Shown here: positions 1 through 7,376 of the stretch, piece after piece | Layout of the letters: every line of letters begins with the position of its first letter | Numbering within the stretch: position 1 is the first letter of the stretch | Assembly: GCA_904393855.1 (NCBI GenBank) | Contig: CAJFNE010000013.1 | Location: forward strand, 1-20,364 | Reading direction: 5' to 3' | DNA length: 20,364 bases | Origin: an uncultured Oscillibacter sp. | Lineage (GTDB): Bacteria > Bacillota > Clostridia > Oscillospirales > Oscillospiraceae | Translations under genes and position numbers: made by a program | The notes under the pieces: model-generated | What the model was told of the DNA's origin: nothing | Seen by the model: only the letters and a program-made list of their open reading frames with translations | Databases searched by the model: none

Positions 1-756
1 GGTGATGGAGAGCTGCCGCTCCAGGGCCGCGCCGGACTCCAGCGGGAGAACGCCGGGCCGGTCAAAGGGGCCGCCGGCGGCCGGATAGCCGGTCCAGGGC
101 TCGATGCAGGCAAAGGGGGTGTCCCCCGGCGTCCCCCAGAGAAGGACGTGGGGCCAGCCCGCCGTGTCCACCTGGACGCTCCGCCCATCGCCCCGGTCCA
201 GGCGGAACCAGGCGGAGGATGGGCGCTCCAGGTGGAGGCTGTCGTTGTCAAAGACGCCGGGGACGAGGGGCATCCGGTCCCCGAAGCCGGGGATATCCGG
301 CTGCTCCGCCCGGATGGCGCTGCCTGCCGGGGCCAGAAACCCCGGGTGGAAGCCGAATTGCAGGGGCATGGGCTCCCCGCCGGTATTCCCGATCCGGTAC
401 GCCAGGGTGAGACATTGTCCCCGCAGGGTATACCGCGCTGTCAAATCAAAGGGCCAGGGCCAGCGCTCGTCCCCTGTCGAGACCTCCAGCCCCAGGGTGA
501 GGGCGTCCGGGGCCCGCTCCACCAGGCGGTGTTCACGCTCCCGGACAAAGCCGTGGCGGCCCGGGGCGTAGCGCCTGCCGCCGTGGGTAAAGGCCTCCAG
601 CGCGCCGCACCAGGGGCAGCAGACCGGGGCGCTCCAGCCCCAGACCTCCCCGCCGGGCCAGAGGTACTCCGCGCCCTGGAAAACAAGGGATTTCAGCTCC
701 GCCCCCCGGGAGCTGACCCGGGCGGACAGGATGCCGTTTGAGAGTTCGTAGTCCAT
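1..756 (-). CDS. Aldose 1-epimerase family protein (LacX-like), 3' end cut by window edge
   Basis: Predicted galactose-mutarotase-fold enzyme that interconverts alpha and beta anomers of a free or modified aldose in the cytoplasm. The first 252 residues are visible from an ATG at 756; the stop lies left of the window, and the family is usually about 290 residues. Visible motifs are the N-terminal MDYELSNGILSARVSSRGAE strand, a Cys-Pro-Trp-Cys-Gly segment leading to RHGF (the first catalytic His region), GFHPGF (second His) and CIEPWTGYP (the Glu region), so the usual catalytic set looks complete. It starts 1 bp after the TGA of the TSUP gene with no convincing ribosome site, which suggests translational coupling as the last visible gene of the long operon. 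The LacX/YihR-type branch includes mutarotases for unusual sugars; the true substrate cannot be read from sequence. Family assignment is firm, function inferred. Confidence 0.88.
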   Translation of the reverse strand, partial: MDYELSNGILSARVSSRGAELKSLVFQGAEYLWPGGEVWGWSAPVCCPWCGALEAFTHGGRRYAPGRHGFVREREHRLVERAPDALTLGLEVSTGDERWPWPFDLTARYTLRGQCLTLAYRIGNTGGEPMPLQFGFHPGFLAPAGSAIRAEQPDIPGFGDRMPLVPGVFDNDSLHLERPSSAWFRLDRGDGRSVQVDTAGWPHVLLWGTPGDTPFACIEPWTGYPAAGGPFDRPGVLPLESGAALERQLSIT

Positions 757-757
757 A

Positions 758-1540
758 TCACACAAAACACATGGCAAGATTGTAGCAGCTGATGGCCGTG
801 ATAACGGCCATGATCCCCAGGAAGAGCCGGTCCACGCCCCGGTTGGTGAGGCGTGCGCTGATGCTCCGGCCCAGGATGCCCCCCAGCACGCCGCCCACGC
901 ACATGGCGATGAGCACGAACCAGTCGAACGATGGCACGGTGCCCCGGACCAGGGTGTTCAGGAAGCTGGCCGCCTGGGAGAAGAGGATGATGTACAGGGA
1001 GTTCAAGGCGGCGGTCTTGGAGTCCATGGAGAAGCAGAAGGACAGGATCGCCAGATTGATGGGCCCGCCGCCGATCCCCAGGAAGGAGGAGAGCAGACCC
1101 AGGGAGAGGCCGATCCCCACGCAGAGGGCAGAATTCTGTACGCTGTGGGTTTTGACATGGTCCCGCTTCAGGGTGTAGACGAACACCCCCGCGGTCAGGA
1201 GGATCATGAGGCTCTGCTGGGCGATGTCCACGGTGACGCCGCCGGCGGCGCGGACCGCTTCAAAGATCTCCTTGCCCAATACGCCGCCCACCGCCGCGCC
1301 GACAGCCAGCAACGTCCCCCGGCGCCGCTCCACATGGACGGAGCCGCCCCGGGAGCGGAGCATGCTGGTGATGGTCATGGCCAGCACGGTGCAGCCGGAG
1401 AGGAAGCTCACCGTGGCCACCCCCATGCCGGAGACGGCGTCCAGGACGGGCTTGATGATGACGCCGCCCCCCACGCCGCTGATGCCGCCCGCGGTGGTGG
1501 CCGCCAGGCAGATGAGAAAGTATCCGATGGCCTGGATCAT
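758..1540 (-). CDS. TSUP family (TauE/SafE) membrane transporter
   Basis: A 260-residue, very hydrophobic protein with about eight predicted membrane segments and the two half-repeats typical of the TSUP/DUF81 family. The signature glycine motifs are GISGVGGG near residues 19-26 and GIGGGPIN near residues 155-162. Family members export sulfite, sulfoacetate, sulfolactate or other small organic anions. The ATG lies 3 bp after the TAA of the phosphofructokinase-like gene, and the preceding bases (ctccggtaaccc) give no good ribosome site, so translation is probably coupled. In a sugar-cleaving operon the natural inference is export of an end product that the cell cannot use; TSUP proteins have this job in several sulfoglycolysis clusters. 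Direction and substrate are inference; the family call is strong. Confidence 0.88.
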   Translation of the reverse strand: MIQAIGYFLICLAATTAGGISGVGGGVIIKPVLDAVSGMGVATVSFLSGCTVLAMTITSMLRSRGGSVHVERRRGTLLAVGAAVGGVLGKEIFEAVRAAGGVTVDIAQQSLMILLTAGVFVYTLKRDHVKTHSVQNSALCVGIGLSLGLLSSFLGIGGGPINLAILSFCFSMDSKTAALNSLYIILFSQAASFLNTLVRGTVPSFDWFVLIAMCVGGVLGGILGRSISARLTNRGVDRLFLGIMAVITAISCYNLAMCFV

Positions 1541-1543
1541 GGG

Positions 1544-2704
1544 TTACCGGAGGGACACAAAGCGGCTGTCATAGTCGCCGATGAGGGGCATGCAGTAGTC
1601 CCGGAACGCGTCGGTGACGCCGCCAGGGGTGATCCACTCCAGGGGGAAGGTCTTCTCCGCGTTGGCCACCTCCGCCAGAGGGACCAGGGTGGTCTCGCTG
1701 TGGTATCCGCCCTCCCGCCGGGTCTGGAAGCCCACCATGTAGCCGGTTTTGCCCTCCACGGCGCTGCGCACGGCAGTGGCGCCGGCCACTTCCGCCTCCT
1801 CCCGGTCCACCTGGCTCATGAGGGCCACGGATACCCGGCCCAGCAGACCGGGCTTCTCGCTGCGGGACTTGATCCCTGTCTCGGCCATGATCATGTCGCT
1901 GAGAGTCTGGGCGGCGCCGCCGGGCACCTTGTGGCCAAAGCCGTCCACAATGCCGCTGTCCGCCACCGGCGCGCCGCCGGCGTAGTGGATGCCCTCGCTG
2001 ACGGTGACCAGCAATCCCCGGCCCCTGGCCCACTTCTCCCGGACGGCGGCAAGGAACTCCTCCTTGTCAAAGTCCGTCTCCGGCAGGTAGACCAGGTGCT
2101 CGCAGGGCATCAGATGGGCGAAGAGGGCGCTGGCGGCGGTGATCCAGCCGGCGTTGCGGCCCATCAGCTCCATGACCACCACGTGGATGGGCAGGGACGC
2201 GGCGTCCTGGGCCAGCTCCAGGGCGCTGACAGCGGCGTACTTGGCCGCGCTGCCAAAGCCGGGGCAGTGGTCCGTCACCGCCAGGTCGTTGTCAATGGTC
2301 TTGGGGATGCCGATGACCCGCAGCTCGTACCCGGACTGGCAGGCCAGCTGATAGACCTTGTTGCAGGTGTCCATGGAGTCGTTGCCGCCGTTGTAGAAGA
2401 AGTAGCGGATGTTGAATTTCTGGAAGCACTCCAGCACAGCGGGGTAGTCCGCGTCCGTCAGCTTCCGCCGGCAGGAGCCGATGGCGGAGGCGGGAGTACG
2501 GGCCAGCAGATCCAGCTGTTCTTCCGGGACCGCTCCCAGGTCGATCAGGTCCCCGGCCAGGATGCCCTCGGCGCCGAAGCGGGCGCCGTAGATGGCCTCG
2601 ATCTCTCCGTGCCGCTTGGCCTCCCGCACCGCCCCCAGCAGGGAGCTGTTAATAACGGGGGTGGGACCGCCGCCGTGGGCGATCAGCATATTACCTTTCA
2701 GCAT
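1544..2704 (-). CDS. 6-phosphofructokinase family protein, pyrophosphate-type-like, altered sugar-phosphate site
   Basis: A 386-residue PFK-A family protein. Visible motifs are GGGPTP near 11-16, GGNDSMDT at 106-113, PKTIDND at 134-140 (Asp138 matches the catalytic base of TIDND) and MGRNAGW at 181-187. Asp109 and Lys135 sit where PPi-dependent enzymes carry Asp and Lys and ATP enzymes carry Gly, so PPi is the likelier phosphoryl donor. Asn108 replaces the usual Asp. The normal (Y/H)xQRGG segment that binds the 6-phosphate of fructose 6-phosphate is missing: the aligned stretch near 288-300 reads LGRVSVALMSQVD. It may therefore phosphorylate C1 of a different ketose. The ATG at 2704 is preferred over an in-frame GTG at 2713 because GGGAGG lies 8 bases before it. 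It follows the LarA-like gene by 15 bp and precedes the TSUP gene by 3 bp. Fold call firm; substrate open. Confidence 0.88.
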   Translation of the reverse strand: MLKGNMLIAHGGGPTPVINSSLLGAVREAKRHGEIEAIYGARFGAEGILAGDLIDLGAVPEEQLDLLARTPASAIGSCRRKLTDADYPAVLECFQKFNIRYFFYNGGNDSMDTCNKVYQLACQSGYELRVIGIPKTIDNDLAVTDHCPGFGSAAKYAAVSALELAQDAASLPIHVVVMELMGRNAGWITAASALFAHLMPCEHLVYLPETDFDKEEFLAAVREKWARGRGLLVTVSEGIHYAGGAPVADSGIVDGFGHKVPGGAAQTLSDMIMAETGIKSRSEKPGLLGRVSVALMSQVDREEAEVAGATAVRSAVEGKTGYMVGFQTRREGGYHSETTLVPLAEVANAEKTFPLEWITPGGVTDAFRDYCMPLIGDYDSRFVSLR

Positions 2705-2719
2705 TGCGCACACCTCCCA

Positions 2720-4180
2720 TCAGACCGTGCTGAGGTCGTCGTCCGCCATGCACAGGTGGACGGCGCCCAGCTTGAACGTCTGGGGCAGGGCGAGAATCCT
2801 GGGATTCGGCCCCGTGAATTTCCGCATGGCGTCACTCAGCGCCTCCTCAAAGGTGGCGCGGGTCTTGAGGCCCATGCCCCGGGCGATACCCGGCTCCTGG
2901 GCCCCCACGATATAGATGGCGGCGGTGTTCATCTCCGCGATGTGGCCGCAGCTCATCATGGAGAACCCGTGGAAGGGGTGGAAGGCGTTGCAGTAGCGGT
3001 ACTTGCGGATATACTCCGGGTTGGTGGCGAAGTACTCCCCATAGCGGTCCATGTCCGGCAGGATCTGCATGTAGTCGTGCTGGAACATCTCATAGAGCTC
3101 CCGCAGGTAGGGCCACCGCTCGTCGTGGAAGTAGCCGTTGCAGATGGAGGAGCAGATAATCACGCAGTTCTCCTTCATGACCCGCTTGTGGCGGATCACC
3201 TGGGCGGAGAGGGCCTGCATCATCTGGATGGGGTTGGTGCCCATGCCGTTGCCGTAGTGGAAGTCCTGGGGCATGCCGAACACCATGATGTCGTACTTCT
3301 CCTTGGCGTAGGGCACGTAGGTGCGTCGGTTGGCCACCTCCCAGCTGGCGGGCTGCATCTCCTTGGCATAACCGGAGAAAATGGCGATCTGCCGGGAGGA
3401 GGTGTCCAGCACCGCGTCGCAGCAGAAGAAGGGATGTCCCATTTTCTCCTCCATGTGCATGCCGATCTGGTCGAACTTGGTTCGCATGAGGCTGTGGCCG
3501 GAGACCGGCGTGAAGTCGTTCCGGTGCATGACCTGGGGCACATGGTGGCTGGCGATGCTGCGCCAGTGGGTGATGCCGGTGGCGCAGTGCTTATAGCCGC
3601 CGGAGTAGCCGCCGTAGGGGTTGCCCTGGGTGTGGCCGATGAGGATGGGGAGGTCGCAGTCGTAGACGTACTTGTTCATCAGCACCGGGTCGCCGGCGGC
3701 GGTGGTGCCCAGGTCCACCATGTGGTCGTAGTCCTCGCTGTCGTGGCTGGTGATCTGGTGGGAGTCGTAGAACTCATTGAAGAGGTCGTCTCCCAGGATC
3801 TTTTTCATCTCCGGCACCGTGGCCCGGGGATGGAGGCCGTTGGAGATCAGGAGCAAAATGTCCTTCTTCTCCACGCCGGCGGCGTAGAGCTCGTCCAGGC
3901 AGGCCCGGATGCTGACCTTCCGGTGGCTGGTGGGCTGGACGCCGCCCTTGACGATGTCGGGGATGACGAAGACCACGGTCTTGCCGGGGCCCGCCAGCTC
4001 CCGCAGGGGGGGCATGCCCAGGGGATGGCGGATGGACTCCAGGGTGGCGTTGTAGAGACTGTCCCAGTCCTGGGGCAGGCAGGGGGGATCGGGCACGGTG
4101 GCGCCGGGGATAAAGACGTCGGTGCTGTCGGGCAGCTGGGCGCTCATCAGGCCGTTGCCGTATTCAAAATCCAGCTTCAT
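2720..4180 (-). CDS. LarA-like (DUF2088) nickel-pincer racemase/epimerase family protein
   Basis: A 486-residue protein resembling lactate racemase LarA, whose family uses a covalently bound nickel-pincer nucleotide to racemise or epimerise alpha-hydroxy acids, including sugar acids. Visible landmarks are IPD at 73-75 (Asp72 region of LarA), NGLHPRAT at 114-121 (His117 matches His108) and GGYSGGYK at 190-197 (Lys197 matches cofactor-binding Lys184). His213 lies 16 residues further on and matches nickel ligand His200. By the same ungapped alignment, catalytic His174 is replaced by Asn187, Arg75 by Lys78, and the QAVK substrate segment is not found. It is about 60 residues longer than LarA. Cofactor residues are retained but acid-base residues differ, so a distinct reaction is likely. 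No larB, larC or larE lies in the window. It sits 9 bp after the TIM-like gene in the operon. Confidence 0.75.
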   Translation of the reverse strand: MKLDFEYGNGLMSAQLPDSTDVFIPGATVPDPPCLPQDWDSLYNATLESIRHPLGMPPLRELAGPGKTVVFVIPDIVKGGVQPTSHRKVSIRACLDELYAAGVEKKDILLLISNGLHPRATVPEMKKILGDDLFNEFYDSHQITSHDSEDYDHMVDLGTTAAGDPVLMNKYVYDCDLPILIGHTQGNPYGGYSGGYKHCATGITHWRSIASHHVPQVMHRNDFTPVSGHSLMRTKFDQIGMHMEEKMGHPFFCCDAVLDTSSRQIAIFSGYAKEMQPASWEVANRRTYVPYAKEKYDIMVFGMPQDFHYGNGMGTNPIQMMQALSAQVIRHKRVMKENCVIICSSICNGYFHDERWPYLRELYEMFQHDYMQILPDMDRYGEYFATNPEYIRKYRYCNAFHPFHGFSMMSCGHIAEMNTAAIYIVGAQEPGIARGMGLKTRATFEEALSDAMRKFTGPNPRILALPQTFKLGAVHLCMADDDLSTV

Positions 4181-4189
4181 GGGGATTCC

Positions 4190-5026
4190 TCACTTTCCAA
4201 GGTAGGTGCGGATGATTTCCAGGTACTCGTCGGGATACCAGCCGATCTCGCCGGTAAACCGGGTCAGGGCGATGAGCCCGCCGTCAATCTCGTCGATGGA
4301 GGCCAGCATCTCCGCGTTGTCGGTCTTGAGACCGCCGCCGTAGACCACGTCCATGCCGCCGGTGCGCTCCTTGACGAAGCGGGCGATCCTGGTGATATAG
4401 TCCTTGCCGGCGGGCGTCTTGCCGGGGCCGATGGACCACACCGGCTCGTAGCCGATGACCACGCGGCTCCTGTCCGCGCCGGCCAGGCCCTCGTCCAGCT
4501 GACGGCCCAGCACCTCCTGCCACTGGTCCTGCTCCTCGCTCTTTTCACCGATGCAGAAGAGCACGTCCAGCCCCCGCTCCGTGGCCCGGAGGACCTCCTG
4601 GTTGAGGAGGCGGTTGGTGGCGGAGGGGTCCTTCACCCCGGCCTCGGCGAGAATGTCGTTCAGGTTGTTCCGCTCCTCGCAGTGGCCGATGATCACGCAG
4701 TCACAGCCCAGGGCCTTGGCGGCGGAGGCGGGGCGCAGGGTGGTGAAGGCGCCGAAGTTGCCGCCCACGGCGGTGTCCGCCCGGTGGACCCCCTGGCAGC
4801 CGATCCGGACGGGGCTGCCGTCTTTCTTTGCCGCCGCGGCGCCCAGCAGGTGGGCTTCCGGGAAGAACTGGGCGAACTCCACCTCGCTGGGGTCGTACTG
4901 GGCCAGGGCGTCCTGGGTACTGCTCACCACCCAGGCGCCCCAGTCAGCGACGGGAGCGATGCGGTTGACGCCGCCGTATTCCGCGGGGACATCAAAGCGC
5001 TTGAGGTTCAGATACAGATGCTTCAT
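4190..5026 (-). CDS. Triose-phosphate isomerase family protein, divergent
   Basis: A 278-residue TIM-barrel protein related to triose-phosphate isomerase. The catalytic residues are recognisable: NLK at 7-9 (Asn11/Lys13 of classical TIM), GHCEER at 114-119 (His95; the usual Ser96 is Cys) and GYEPVWSIGPGKTP at 192-205 (Glu165/167 and loop 6). FCIGE at 157-161 is also conserved. Two phosphate-binding elements are changed: YGGS becomes YGGG at 229-232, and the VGGAS glycine pair becomes IALTR at 252-256. It is about 25 residues longer than housekeeping TIM. The ATG at 5026 fits the upstream GAGGTGGGG better than the in-frame GTG at 5035. It lies about 10 bp after the aldolase gene. It could be a real TIM paralogue or an isomerase for another C3/C4 aldehyde-ketone pair; I favour the second. 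Confidence 0.83.
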   Translation of the reverse strand: MKHLYLNLKRFDVPAEYGGVNRIAPVADWGAWVVSSTQDALAQYDPSEVEFAQFFPEAHLLGAAAAKKDGSPVRIGCQGVHRADTAVGGNFGAFTTLRPASAAKALGCDCVIIGHCEERNNLNDILAEAGVKDPSATNRLLNQEVLRATERGLDVLFCIGEKSEEQDQWQEVLGRQLDEGLAGADRSRVVIGYEPVWSIGPGKTPAGKDYITRIARFVKERTGGMDVVYGGGLKTDNAEMLASIDEIDGGLIALTRFTGEIGWYPDEYLEIIRTYLGK

Positions 5027-5036
5027 CTTCCCCACC

Positions 5037-6185
5037 TCACTTCGCGTAGAATTCCTTCATGTCCTCCAGGGTCTTCATTTCCACCAGGGGGGCCTTGCCG
5101 TAGGAGCCGAAGTTCACGATCAGGGAGCCCACGGCCTCCTTCACGCCGGCCTCCACCCGGCTCATCAGCAGCGCCACGTCGTCGTCGGGCACGCTGCCGG
5201 TGAGGACGGTGTCCATGATGGGCGGGAAGAACACCCGGGGGTCAAAGGCCTGCTTCTTCTCCTCCAGCAGCTGGTAGACGCCGCCGATGGAGGGGCTCTT
5301 CTGGAGCTCCGGCCGCTGGGCGAACAGCTCCTTCATGTTGCGGGTCACCGCCAGGCGGATGTCCGTGTCCACGTTGATCTTGCGGATACCGCAGGGGATG
5401 GCGGCCATCAGCTCGTCCACGGGGATGCCGTAGGCGTTCTGGATGTCGCCGCCCAGGTCGTTGATCTCCTTGACGATATACTGGGGCACCGTGGAGCTGC
5501 CGTGGCTCACCAGGGCGCAGAAGATCCCTAAGCGGTTGACGCACTCCTTGATGGCAATGGCGATCTCCTTGCGGAGCTTGGCGTTCTTGCCCTTGTTGGC
5601 GCCGTGCTGGGTGCCGTAGGAGATGGCGAGCGCGTCCACGCCGGTCTCCTGAATGAACTTCACCGCGTCCAGGGGGTTCGTGTAGGTGGAGGTTTCGGCG
5701 AACACGTGGTCCTCCTGGCCGCCCAGCACGCCCAGCTCGCCCTCCACGCTGACGCCCAGGGCGTGGGCGTACTTCACCACCTCCCGGGTCAGTTCGATGT
5801 TCTGCTCCAGGGGCAGGGAGGACCCGTCGATCATGACGGAGGTATAGCCGCCGTCGATGGCCGCCACGCAGGAGTCAAAGTCCTTGCCGTGGTCCAGGTG
5901 GAGCACGATGGGGATGGGAGAGTTCTCCCCGTACTTCTTCACGGCGTCGGCAATGCGGCGGGCGCCGATCTTCTTGTCCTCCAGGGTGCCGTTGGCAAAG
6001 TCCACCCGACCGCCCATGAAGGCGTTGGCCAGGTCCGCCCCCTGCAAAATGGCGGGAGAGCGGAAAGTCTCGTGCATCTCAATGACGGCCTTGGCCTGGG
6101 CCACGGCGTTGACGTTGAACGCCCCCTGGGCGTAGTTGTGTTTCTCGGCGGCCTCCAGGACGGGGCGAAGCGGAATCAGCGGCAT
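5037..6185 (-). CDS. Class II fructose-bisphosphate aldolase family protein
   Basis: A 382-residue zinc-dependent ketose-bisphosphate aldolase, which cleaves a ketose 1-phosphate or 1,6-bisphosphate to dihydroxyacetone phosphate plus an aldehyde. Motifs in order: GAFNVN at 21-26, HLDHGKDF at 96-103 (catalytic Asp98, zinc ligand His99), MIDGSS at 118-123, VEGELG at 147-152, GTQHGANKG at 191-199 (zinc His194), SHGSSTVP at 227-234 (zinc His228) and INVDTD further on (DHAP-phosphate loop). HGSSTVPQ and the late GIRKINVDTDIRLAVT resemble the Calvin-cycle CbbA subtype, but the protein is longer than the usual 285-345 residues. AAGGAGGAAT lies 8 bases before the ATG at 6185; an upstream TTG at 6191 is less likely. 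It is the central cleavage enzyme of the operon. The zinc-aldolase call is firm; the aldehyde product is not known. Confidence 0.9.
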   Translation of the reverse strand: MPLIPLRPVLEAAEKHNYAQGAFNVNAVAQAKAVIEMHETFRSPAILQGADLANAFMGGRVDFANGTLEDKKIGARRIADAVKKYGENSPIPIVLHLDHGKDFDSCVAAIDGGYTSVMIDGSSLPLEQNIELTREVVKYAHALGVSVEGELGVLGGQEDHVFAETSTYTNPLDAVKFIQETGVDALAISYGTQHGANKGKNAKLRKEIAIAIKECVNRLGIFCALVSHGSSTVPQYIVKEINDLGGDIQNAYGIPVDELMAAIPCGIRKINVDTDIRLAVTRNMKELFAQRPELQKSPSIGGVYQLLEEKKQAFDPRVFFPPIMDTVLTGSVPDDDVALLMSRVEAGVKEAVGSLIVNFGSYGKAPLVEMKTLEDMKEFYAK

Positions 6186-6199
6186 AATCAATTCCTCCT

Positions 6200-7375
6200 T
6201 TATGAATTCACACAGTCGTTTGCGGCGGTATAGACGTTCTCTCCCGCCGACCAGGTTTGCAGAACATCCAGCTCCTCCGAGAGGACCACGAAGTCCGCGT
6301 CCTTGCCCACGGCGATGTCGCCGCGGCGGTGGTCCTCCCCAATGAGCTTCGCAGGGTTTTGGGTGAGCAGGCCCAGGACTTTTTCCGGCGGCGCGCCGGT
6401 GAAGCGGGCGATCTTCTTCACCGCCTGGGCCAGGGTGAGGGTGGAGCCCGCCCGGATATCAGTTCCGGTGATCTTGGCGTCGCCGTCGGTGACGGTGACG
6501 GGGTTGATGCCCAGCATATACTCCCCGTCGGGCAATCCCGCGGCCTGCATGGAGTCCGTGATGGCCACCACCTTGTCCCAGCCCTTGCAGGCCAGCAGCA
6601 TGCGCACCGTGCCGGGGTGGAGATGGCGGCCGTCGCAGATGGCCTCGCAGTAGACGGGCCGCTCCAGCACCGCGCCCATGACGGCGGGGCGGTGCTGGTG
6701 GAAGAGGCTCATGACGTTAAACGTGTGGGTGCAGGCGGCCACGCCCCGGTCGATGGCGTCGATGGCCGTCTCGTAATCGGCGTCCGAGTGGCCCATGGCC
6801 AGAACGCACGAGCCCCGGAGCTGGCTGATCATCTCCGGCACGCCCTGTACCTCCGGGGCCACGGTCATATACCGGACCCGGCCGCCGGCCCTGGTCTGAT
6901 AGCGCCGGAAGAGGGCGGCGTCCCCCTCCCGCAGGAGCTCGGGGGGCATGGCCCCCTTGTACTTCAGGCAGAGGAACGGTCCCTCCAGGTGGATGCCCAG
7001 GCATTTCGCGCCGGGCGTGGGCTCCTCCATGAAGCGGCAGACGGTGTCAATGGCCCGCTCCGTAGCCTCCACGGTGTCCGTCAGGATGGAGGCCAGAAAG
7101 CCCGTGACGCCCTGGCTTGCAAAGAAAGCAGAGAGCTTGGACAGGTCCTCATAGCTGGCGGCGTTGATGTCCACGCCGGCGCCGCCGTGGGTGTGCACGT
7201 CGATGAAGCCCGGAGAGAGGAGGTTCCCATGGAGGTCCACCACGTCCGCCCCCGCCCGGTCCAGCTGGTCCCCGACAGCGGCGATGCGGCCGTCCCGGAC
7301 CAGGACCTCGGTGTCCAGAAGCTGGCCGCCGGTATAGACCCGGCCGCCGGTAAACAGTGTCCGTCTCATATCCAT
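6200..7375 (-). CDS. nagA: N-acetylglucosamine-6-phosphate deacetylase family protein
   Basis: A 391-residue amidohydrolase that removes an N-acetyl group from an amino sugar (phosphate) in the cytoplasm. Metal and catalytic motifs are all present: PGFIDVHTHGGAGVD at 55-69 (His61, His63), HLEGPFL at 129-135 (Glu131), MGHSDADY at 194-201 (His196), THTFNVMS at 216-223 (His217), CDGRHLHP at 247-254 (His251) and ITDSMQAAG at 272-280 (catalytic Asp274). In common NagA the motif after FNAM reads REPG, whose Arg contacts the substrate phosphate; here the same place reads HRPA at 228-231, so phosphate recognition may differ. The ATG lies 1 bp after the TGA of the NagB-like gene with no clear ribosome site, so the two are probably translationally coupled. 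Family call strong; the natural substrate could be a modified N-acetylhexosamine. Confidence 0.9.
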   Translation of the reverse strand: MDMRRTLFTGGRVYTGGQLLDTEVLVRDGRIAAVGDQLDRAGADVVDLHGNLLSPGFIDVHTHGGAGVDINAASYEDLSKLSAFFASQGVTGFLASILTDTVEATERAIDTVCRFMEEPTPGAKCLGIHLEGPFLCLKYKGAMPPELLREGDAALFRRYQTRAGGRVRYMTVAPEVQGVPEMISQLRGSCVLAMGHSDADYETAIDAIDRGVAACTHTFNVMSLFHQHRPAVMGAVLERPVYCEAICDGRHLHPGTVRMLLACKGWDKVVAITDSMQAAGLPDGEYMLGINPVTVTDGDAKITGTDIRAGSTLTLAQAVKKIARFTGAPPEKVLGLLTQNPAKLIGEDHRRGDIAVGKDADFVVLSEELDVLQTWSAGENVYTAANDCVNS

Positions 7376-7376
7376 C

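Noticed and set aside
1145..5203. A very long open frame on the plus strand (over 1300 codons) opposite the PFK, LarA-like and TIM-like genes
   Set aside because: The product is rich in Gly, Ala, Val, His and Asp and matches no fold, and it runs antisense to genes with clear catalytic motifs. It is a by-product of G/C-biased third codon positions.
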